This document shows positions 58,406 through 64,000 of a stretch of DNA of 64,000 nt, in pieces. The notes beneath the pieces were generated by a model. That model was not told the DNA's origin and ran no database searches. It saw only the letters and a list, made by a program, of their open reading frames with translations. Numbering within the stretch: position 1 is the stretch's first letter; each line of letters starts with the position of its first letter. The stretch comes from Streptomyces paludis. GTDB taxonomy: Bacteria; Actinomycetota; Actinomycetes; Streptomycetales; Streptomycetaceae. Both the position numbers and the translations under genes were made by a program. Location: positions 1,364,001 through 1,428,000 of the forward strand of contig NZ_CP031194.1 in the NCBI RefSeq assembly GCF_003344965.1, read 5' to 3'.

Positions 58406-59724
58406 TTTCCGGGCACCTTCCATGCAAACCTTGCCTTGATCGCCGCGCCGTGCGCGGGCAGGTCCTCCGCCTCCGCGAGCGTCACCACATGGTGGGCGAC
58501 CTCCGCGAGCGCTTCCTCGCTGTAGTCGACGATGTGGATGCCGCGCAGGAAGGACTGGACGGAGAGCCCCGAGGAGTGGCAGGCGCAACCGCCGGTCGGC
58601 AGGACGTGGTTGGAACCGGCGCAATAGTCACCGAGCGAGACGGGGGCGTACGGGCCGACGAAGACGGCGCCCGCGTTGCGTACGCGGGTGGCGAGCGCGG
58701 CGGCGTCGGCGGTCTGGATCTCCAGGTGTTCGGCGCCGTAGGCGTTGACGACCCGCAGGCCGTCCTCGACGGAGTCGACCAGCACGACGGCGGACTGCCG
58801 GCCGCCGAGGGCGGGGAGCACCCGGTCCTCGATGTGCTTGGTGGCCGCGACCTGGGGCTCCAGCTCCTTGTCGACGGCGTCGGCCAGCTCCACCGAGTCG
58901 GTGACGAGGACGGCGGCGGCGAGCGGGTCGTGCTCGGCCTGGCTGATCAGGTCGGCGGCGACATGCACCGGGTCGGCGGTGGCGTCGGCGAGGACGGCGA
59001 TCTCGGTGGGGCCGGCCTCGGCGTCGATGCCGATGCGGCCGGTGAAGTAGCGCTTGGCGGCGGCGACCCAGATGTTGCCGGGGCCGGTGACCATGTTCAC
59101 CGGCGGGCACTCCTCCGTGCCGTACGCGAACATCGCGACGGCGGAGGCGCCGCCCGCCGCGTACACCTCGTCGATCCCGAGCAGCGCGCAGGCGGCCAGG
59201 ATCGTGGGGTGCGGCAGTCCGTCGAACTCCCGCTGCGCGGGCGAGGCCAGGGCGATCGACTCGACGCCCGCCTCCTGCGCCGGCACCACGTTCATGATCA
59301 CGGAGGACGGGTAGACGGACCGGCCGCCGGGCGCGTACAGCCCCACCCGCTCGACCGGCACCCACTTCTCGGTGACCGTGCCGCCGGGCACGACCCGGGT
59401 GGTGTGCTCGCTCCGGCGCTGGGCGCGGTGCACGAGCCGGGCGCGCCGGATCGACTCCTCCAGCGCGGCCCGTACGTCGGGGTCGAGCGCGTCCAGGGCC
59501 GCCGCGAGGGCGGGTACCGGGACGCGGATCCGCTCCAGGGTCACACCGTCGAACTTCTCGGCCGACTCGATCAGCGCCGCCGTACCCCGATGATGGACGT
59601 CCTCGCAGAGCGGCCGGACCTTCTCCAGGGCGGCTTCGACGTCGAACTCGGCTCGGGGCAGCAGGTCACGCAGGGCGCGGCCCTCGGGGAGGGCCTCGCC
59701 GCGCAGATCGATTCGTGAGATCAC
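58402..59724 (-). CDS. hisD: Histidinol dehydrogenase
   Basis: Oxidises histidinol to histidine in two NAD-dependent steps with zinc. The 440-residue protein carries [20 protein letters not shown], the zinc-site region [13 protein letters not shown] and the family signature through [11 protein letters not shown]; the C-terminus has the Zn ligands in [19 protein letters not shown]. It is the first gene of the his operon. GTG 59724 was chosen because the conserved N-terminus [14 protein letters not shown] begins there; the Shine-Dalgarno is weak (GAGAATTG). Confidence 0.95.
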   Translation of the reverse strand: MISRIDLRGEALPEGRALRDLLPRAEFDVEAALEKVRPLCEDVHHRGTAALIESAEKFDGVTLERIRVPVPALAAALDALDPDVRAALEESIRRARLVHRAQRRSEHTTRVVPGGTVTEKWVPVERVGLYAPGGRSVYPSSVIMNVVPAQEAGVESIALASPAQREFDGLPHPTILAACALLGIDEVYAAGGASAVAMFAYGTEECPPVNMVTGPGNIWVAAAKRYFTGRIGIDAEAGPTEIAVLADATADPVHVAADLISQAEHDPLAAAVLVTDSVELADAVDKELEPQVAATKHIEDRVLPALGGRQSAVVLVDSVEDGLRVVNAYGAEHLEIQTADAAALATRVRNAGAVFVGPYAPVSLGDYCAGSNHVLPTGGCACHSSGLSVQSFLRGIHIVDYSEEALAEVAHHVVTLAEAEDLPAHGAAIKARFAWKVPGK

Positions 59725-59854
59725 GGGGTCAATTCTCGCAGACCGGGCCGGGCGGCCGGACGGCGTATCACTGGCTGATACACACGAACGCGCGCGAACA
59801 CCCGTCACTCCACGCGTTCAGGGCGTCACTCAGCGGGCACAACGTGTGTACGGA

Positions 59855-59902
59855 ACAACTGCCCTCAGTTGTACGGACCGGCTGTCATCAGTTGTTCGGA
59901 CC
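59855..59902 (+). promoter_or_regulatory. Direct and inverted repeats upstream of the membrane-protein gene
   Basis: TCAGTTGTACGGACC (59865-59879) recurs as TCAGTTGTTCGGACC (59888-59902), 23 bp apart with one mismatch. The first copy overlaps an inverted repeat ACAACTG-CCCT-CAGTTGT (59855-59872). They lie 35-82 bp before the GTG at 59937 and look like repeated regulator-binding sites. Confidence 0.5.
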
Positions 59903-59936
59903 ATCTGTACGCACACGGGGAAGCGGAGGCGCGGCA

Positions 59937-61532
59937 GTGACCGAGCCGCAGTACGACGAATCTCCCGACTGGCTCAGCGCGGCGGAACTCGGCATGTGGC
60001 AGTCGTTCCGCAACGGCAGTACGTACGACCTGAGCACGTCGGACCCCCTGCTCGACGATCCCTTCGCGCCGCGCTCCTGGGGCACGGACCGCAGCGTGCG
60101 CGCGCGGGTGGCCGCCCTGCTGCTGCTGAGCGGCCCCGCCGCGCTGCCCGGCCGGGTCGCGGCGCTCAAGCTGCGCGGCGTCCAGATCACCGGCACGCTC
60201 AACCTCGCGGGCGGCACGGTCGCGCCGTATGTGGAGCTGATCAACTGCCGGTTCGAGAACGAGGTGGTGCTGCCCGAGTCACACTTCACCACCCTGCGCA
60301 TGGTGCGCTGCGCGATCCCCCGGCTGGAGGCGGCCCGGCTGCACACCGAGGGCGATCTGCATCTGCCCCGCTGCCGGGTCGAGCGGGGCATCCGGCTGAC
60401 CGACGCGCGGATCGGCACGGATCTGCTGATCAGCGAGATCAACGTACGGCCCGACCGGCTCGGCCGGGCGATCACCGCCGACGGGATGGTCGTCGGGCAG
60501 GATCTCCAGGCCGACCGGATCGAGACGTACGGCGAGGTCAGCCTGCGTGGCGCAAAGGTCGGTGTCTCGTTCAGCCTGCGCGGCAGCCGGCTGCGCGCGG
60601 CGGAGGAGAAGCGCGCGCTGAACGCCCCGCAGCTCACGGTGGAGCGCTCGCTCCATCTGACGGGCGTGTGGGTGAACGACGAGACCGGCGGCCCCGGCAT
60701 CACACCCCCGCACGGCATCGGCGCCGGCCCGCTGCTCGGCGACCGGCTCCAGCGCTTCGAGTGCCGGGGCGGGGTCCGGCTGGACGACGGCCGGTTCGGG
60801 GACGCGGTCGACGTGGACCAGGCGCGGTTCTTCATGACGCCCTCGGAGGAGCTGTCGCTGCGCCGGATCACCACCCCCGAACTCCGGTTCACCTGCGACC
60901 ACATCGAGGAGGGCCGGGTCGTGCTGAGCGGTGCGCGGATCGTCACCCTGGTGGACATGTCGACGAGCTGGCCGGGCCCCGGCGGGCTGGGCATGAGCGG
61001 ATTCGCGTACGAGAACCTGGTCCCGTTCGGCCACTTCCCGCTGATCCGCCGGCTGGAGTGGCTGGCGGCGGCGACCCCCGAGTACTCCCCCGAGCCGTAC
61101 GAGCGCCTCGCGCAGGTGCTGCGCCACACCGGCGAGGACGCGGACGCCCGCGAGGTGCTGCTCGCCAAGCACCGCAGACGCCGGGAGACACTGCCGCTGG
61201 CCGGGAAGCTCTGGGGCTTCCTCCAGGACTGGACGGTGGCGTACGGCTACCGGCCGGGCCGGGCCGCGCTGTGGATGGCCGTCCTGTGGGGCGCCAGCAC
61301 ACTGACCTTCGCCCACAACGCGCCCCCGGCCCTGCGGCCGGACGAACACCCGGCGTGGAATCCCGCGCTGTACTCGCTGGATCTGCTGATCCCGGTGATC
61401 GACTTCGGCCAGGACGGCTACTGGCTGGTGTCGGGCGGCTGGCAGTGGACGGCGGCGGCGCTGACGGTGCTGGGCTGGATCCTGGCGACGACGGTGGCGA
61501 CGGGAGCGACACGGCTGCTGCGCCGGGGCTGA
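59937..61532 (+). CDS. Membrane-anchored protein with beta-helix-like repeats
   Basis: A 531-residue protein of unknown function. Residues ~60-390 are repetitive short strands of the form LKLRGVQITGTLNLAGGTV, VELINCRFENEVVL, LRLTDARIGTDLLI, VSLRGAKVGVSFSLRGS, resembling pentapeptide/bactofilin-type right-handed beta-helix repeats. A hydrophilic helical stretch (PEYSPEPYERLAQVLRHTGEDADAREVLL, in part) is followed by two C-terminal membrane segments (AALWMAVLWGASTLTF and WTAAALTVLGWILATTVATG). GTG 59937 has CGGAGG 7 bases upstream. It is divergent from hisD. Confidence 0.78.
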   Translation: MTEPQYDESPDWLSAAELGMWQSFRNGSTYDLSTSDPLLDDPFAPRSWGTDRSVRARVAALLLLSGPAALPGRVAALKLRGVQITGTLNLAGGTVAPYVELINCRFENEVVLPESHFTTLRMVRCAIPRLEAARLHTEGDLHLPRCRVERGIRLTDARIGTDLLISEINVRPDRLGRAITADGMVVGQDLQADRIETYGEVSLRGAKVGVSFSLRGSRLRAAEEKRALNAPQLTVERSLHLTGVWVNDETGGPGITPPHGIGAGPLLGDRLQRFECRGGVRLDDGRFGDAVDVDQARFFMTPSEELSLRRITTPELRFTCDHIEEGRVVLSGARIVTLVDMSTSWPGPGGLGMSGFAYENLVPFGHFPLIRRLEWLAAATPEYSPEPYERLAQVLRHTGEDADAREVLLAKHRRRRETLPLAGKLWGFLQDWTVAYGYRPGRAALWMAVLWGASTLTFAHNAPPALRPDEHPAWNPALYSLDLLIPVIDFGQDGYWLVSGGWQWTAAALTVLGWILATTVATGATRLLRRG

Positions 61533-61588
61533 GAAGCGCCGAGGAGCGGCCCCGGCACCCCGCCCCGGCGCCTCACCCCAATCCACCC

Positions 61589-61605
61589 GCTTTCGATACG
61601 AAAGC
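61589..61605. promoter_or_regulatory. Dyad GCTTTCG-ATA-CGAAAGC (candidate operator)
   Basis: Two perfect 7-bp arms around a 3-base centre lie in the 115-bp gap between the membrane-protein gene and the next gene, about 45-60 bp before its start. The form fits a homodimeric repressor site. Confidence 0.5.
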
Positions 61606-61647
61606 TTCACTTCCCCTCCCTGGCGCCGCCTTCCGGCCCCGCCTTCA

Positions 61648-62700
61648 ATGGTCCACACCATGTCATTTCTCCGCACACTGATCAGCAGCGCGTGCATGGT
61701 CCGGCACACCCCGCCGCCGCCCGCCGGGCTGCCGCCGGACCGCGAGGTCCTGCTCGACGTGCCCGACGACCTTCTCGCGCCCGTGCTCGTCTCCGCCGCG
61801 CACGGCGAGTACGAGCACGCCGCGAAGCTGCTGGCGGCCACCCGGGACGCGGCGGAGTGGGAGAACCGCGACCGCTATGTCATCCGGCTGGCCGTGTTCG
61901 CCAAGAACCGGGACGACTGGCTGGCCGCCTGGCTGCGGGCCGCGCCGCGCGATCCGGACGCGCGGCTCGTCCGCGCGGAGCTGGCCGTACGCCGCGCCTG
62001 GGAGTCACCGGCCCGCGCCGAGCTGCTGCGCGAGACGGCCCCGCTGATCGACGCCGCGGCGGCCGGCGACCCGCGCGACCCGGTGCCGTGGCGGGTGGCG
62101 CTCGACCACGCGCGGGGCACCCACGCCCCGCACACCGCGTTCGAGACGCTGTGGGAGCAGGCGGTGGCGCGCTCCTCGCACCACTACGGCTGCCATGTCT
62201 CGGCGCTCCAGTACCTGTCGGCCCACTGGTACGGCTCGCACCGCGAGTGCTTCGACTTCGCGGAGCGCGCGGCGGCGGACTCGCCGCCGGGCTCGCTGAT
62301 CCGGGCGCTGCCGGTGCGCGCCGCGTTCACGCTGCTGATGAGCGAGGAGAACCGGACCGGCGGCCCGACCCCGCTCCAGGGCGACCGGATCGACGCGGCG
62401 GCCGATCTGGCGATCGAACTGTCGGCCGGATACGCGGCGGGGGTGCCGTGCCCGGCCGAGGTGCGGAACCTGCTGGCGTACGTCCTGGCGGAGCGGGGGC
62501 GGTGGACGGCGGCGCTGGACCAGTTCCGGCTGACCGGGCCGTACGCGACCTCGTTCCCGTGGATCTGTCTGACCGATGACCCCCTGGGACGTTTCCTCGA
62601 AACGCGGGACGGGGTACGGATCCAGGTGGCCTCGGCGGGTCCCGCGCGCGGCCGGACCGACCGCGCCGAACGCGGAGCGTCCCGCGGCCATTACGCTTGA
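61648..62700 (+). CDS. Hypothetical helical-repeat (TPR-like) protein
   Basis: A ~350-residue all-helical protein of unknown function. Pairs of helices of the form APVLVSAAHGEYEHAAKLLAATRDAAEW, YVIRLAVFAKNRDDWLAAWL, ARLVRAELAVRRAW and GSLIRALPVRAAFTLL suggest a degenerate TPR-like solenoid; no catalytic motif is evident. The start may be ATG 61648 or ATG 61660 (MSFLRTLISSACMV); no Shine-Dalgarno is seen at either, so leaderless translation is possible. Its stop overlaps an alternative start of the next gene. Confidence 0.7.
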   Translation: MVHTMSFLRTLISSACMVRHTPPPPAGLPPDREVLLDVPDDLLAPVLVSAAHGEYEHAAKLLAATRDAAEWENRDRYVIRLAVFAKNRDDWLAAWLRAAPRDPDARLVRAELAVRRAWESPARAELLRETAPLIDAAAAGDPRDPVPWRVALDHARGTHAPHTAFETLWEQAVARSSHHYGCHVSALQYLSAHWYGSHRECFDFAERAAADSPPGSLIRALPVRAAFTLLMSEENRTGGPTPLQGDRIDAAADLAIELSAGYAAGVPCPAEVRNLLAYVLAERGRWTAALDQFRLTGPYATSFPWICLTDDPLGRFLETRDGVRIQVASAGPARGRTDRAERGASRGHYA

Positions 62701-62705
62701 CCGTT

Positions 62706-63446
62706 GTGACCACCGCTCGCCTCCCTCTGTTCCCGCTGAACGCGGTGCTCTTCCCGGGCCTCGTGCTGCCCCTGAACGTCTATGAGGAGCGTTATCGCGC
62801 GATCATGCGCGAGCTGCTCAAGACGGACGAGTCCGAGCCGCGCCGCTTCGCCGTGGTCGCCATCCGCGACGGACACGAAGTCGCCGTGACCGCGCCCGGC
62901 ATGCCGGACGGCAACGCCCGGCCCGAACGCGGCCCCGCGGCAGGCTTCGGCCCCGACCCGCTCGCCGCCCTCCACCCCGTCGGATGCGTCGCGGACGCGG
63001 CGACGATCCGCGAGCGGCCCGACGGCAGCTTCGAGGTGATCGCCACGGGCACCACCCGGGTCCGGCTGCGATCGGTCGACGCGAGCGGCCCGTATCTGAC
63101 GGGCGAGCTGGAGGAGCTGCCCGAGGAGACGGGCGAGGGCGCGGGGACGCTCGCCGAGGGGGTGCTGCGGGCCTTCCAGAGCTACCAGAAGCGGCTGGCC
63201 GGGGCCCGGGAGCGCTCGCTGTCCCGGAGCGACGACCTGCCGCACGAACCGTCGGTGGTGTCGTACCTGGTCGCGGCGGCGGCGGTGCTGGACATCCCGA
63301 CCCGCCAGCGGCTGCTGGAGGCACCGGACGTCGCGGAGCGGCTGCGGGCGGAGCTGACGCTGCTGCGGTCCGAGACGGCGGTGGTACGGCACCTCCCGTC
63401 GCTGCCGGCGGTGGATCTGACACACGCGCCGCTCTGCCAGAACTGA
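62706..63446 (+). CDS. LON peptidase substrate-binding-domain protein
   Basis: A ~246-residue stand-alone Lon N-terminal (LonSB/ASCH-like) domain protein. It begins LPLFPLNAVLFPGLVLPLNVYEERYRAIM, the family hallmark (in part), followed by [29 protein letters not shown] and a helical C-terminal half. It lacks the AAA+ and protease domains of Lon, so a role in substrate handling is only a guess. GTG 62706 is my choice; a TTG at 62697 overlapping the previous stop codon is possible. The gene is 5 bp from the upstream gene and 30 bp before ybaK. Confidence 0.9.
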   Translation: MTTARLPLFPLNAVLFPGLVLPLNVYEERYRAIMRELLKTDESEPRRFAVVAIRDGHEVAVTAPGMPDGNARPERGPAAGFGPDPLAALHPVGCVADAATIRERPDGSFEVIATGTTRVRLRSVDASGPYLTGELEELPEETGEGAGTLAEGVLRAFQSYQKRLAGARERSLSRSDDLPHEPSVVSYLVAAAAVLDIPTRQRLLEAPDVAERLRAELTLLRSETAVVRHLPSLPAVDLTHAPLCQN

Positions 63447-63476
63447 AGCGACGGCGAGAGGGACGGAGCCAGGGCC

Positions 63477-63974
63477 TTGGCGAAGAAATCCAGGAAGCAG
63501 CAGACGGGCGGCACCCCGGCGACGGTGGCGCTGACCGCGGCCGGTACGGCGTTCACCCTGCACGCGTACGAACACGACCCGGCCTCGCCCTCGTACGGCG
63601 AGGAGGCGGCGCGGGCGCTGGGGGTGTCCCCGGAGCGGGTGTTCAAGACGCTGGTCGCGGAGGTCGACGGCGAGCTGACGGTGGCGGTCGTACCGGTCGC
63701 GGGCTCGCTCGACCTCAAGGCGCTGGCGGCGGCGGTCGGCGGCAAGCGCGCGGCGATGGCCGACCCCGCGGCGGCCGAGCGGACGACGGGCTATGTACGC
63801 GGCGGTATCTCACCGCTGGGCCAGCGCAAGCGGCTGCGTACGGTCGTGGACGCGTCGGCCGGGGACCACGCCACGGTCTGTGTCTCGGCGGGCCGCCGGG
63901 GCCTTGAGGTGGAGCTGTCCCCGGCGGACCTGGCGACGCTGACGGGCGCGGTGCTGGCGCCGATCGGCAGATAG
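63477..63974 (+). CDS. ybaK: Cys-tRNA(Pro)/Cys-tRNA(Cys) deacylase YbaK-type
   Basis: A 165-residue trans-editing enzyme that hydrolyses misacylated Cys-tRNA(Pro). The fold is recognised by EEAARALGVSPERVFKTLVAEVDG, the putative catalytic Lys in FKTL, the central GSLDLKALAAAVGGKRAAMADPA and TGYVRGGISPLGQRKRLRTVVD (in part). The start is TTG at 63477 (M-AKKSRKQQTGG), preceded by GGAG; no in-frame ATG is near. It probably shares a transcript with the LonSB-domain gene. Confidence 0.93.
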   Translation: MAKKSRKQQTGGTPATVALTAAGTAFTLHAYEHDPASPSYGEEAARALGVSPERVFKTLVAEVDGELTVAVVPVAGSLDLKALAAAVGGKRAAMADPAAAERTTGYVRGGISPLGQRKRLRTVVDASAGDHATVCVSAGRRGLEVELSPADLATLTGAVLAPIGR

Positions 63975-64000
63975 ACGGGCGGGGCCGCGAGCGACGGCCC

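Overview
This window is chromosomal DNA of a Streptomyces or close relative. It has very high GC with G/C-ending codons, many GTG and some TTG starts, an extracellular Tat/Sec enzyme set (S. griseus-type trypsin, cutinase-type lipase, secreted RNase), TrpM, PriA and the S/T kinase-solute receptor fusion. The gene order liv - ANTAR regulator - pyk ... gltBD ... lgt - trp - his is the conserved core order I know from Streptomyces chromosomes. I see no integrase, transposase, CRISPR array or replication origin.

Layout. 1-4.9 kb: end of livK, then livHMGF (branched-chain amino-acid ABC importer), closed by a strong bidirectional terminator. 4.9-8.1 kb: ANTAR response regulator (minus), an odd tRNA with anticodon CAA (plus), pyruvate kinase and a SIMPL-domain protein (minus). 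8.3-15 kb: Tat-exported 5'-nucleotidase (plus), a stand-alone siderophore-type amino-acid N-hydroxylase, aminopeptidase N and chorismate mutase (minus). 15-19 kb: divergent AraC regulator and GH35 beta-galactosidase, then a secreted trypsin. 19.3-22.9 kb: accessory-looking block with a zincin/zinc-ribbon protein preceded by a remarkable 17-bp tandem repeat, an ankyrin+HEAT protein, and a secreted guanyl-type RNase with its barstar inhibitor. 23-32.7 kb: DEAD-box helicase, cold-shock protein with a structured leader, FMN-split-barrel protein, DinB-like protein, methyltransferase, type-B carboxylesterase, a remnant of a second kinase, and a lipoprotein/kinase-receptor pair.

32.9-43.4 kb: gltBD glutamate synthase, VIT1-like transporter, ADP-ribosylglycohydrolase with ribokinase, lgt. 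43.5-52 kb: DsbA-like membrane-anchored thioredoxin, then trpA-trpB-trpM-trpC, three small membrane proteins, trpE and hisI, all on the minus strand, interrupted by one small secreted peptide on the plus strand. 52-59.7 kb: maleylpyruvate isomerase-like protein, a polyester-hydrolase-type lipase, and the his operon hisD-C-B-(55-aa membrane protein)-H-priA-ridA-hisF, mostly joined by 1-22 bp overlaps. 59.9-64 kb: a large membrane protein, a helical-repeat protein, a LonSB-domain protein and a YbaK-type deacylase.

The metabolic theme is amino-acid supply: branched-chain uptake, nitrogen assimilation (GltBD), and Trp and His synthesis, which in actinobacteria share the PriA isomerase. No trpD, trpG, trpF, hisG or hisE is present here; PriA is expected to replace TrpF and HisA. 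The most unusual signals are the chain of overlapping six-codon minicistrons at 19280-19361, the class-I-shaped CAA tRNA, several perfect inverted repeats in intergenic DNA (48452-48530, 49061-49090, 61589-61605), and the kinase remnant at 29271-29444.
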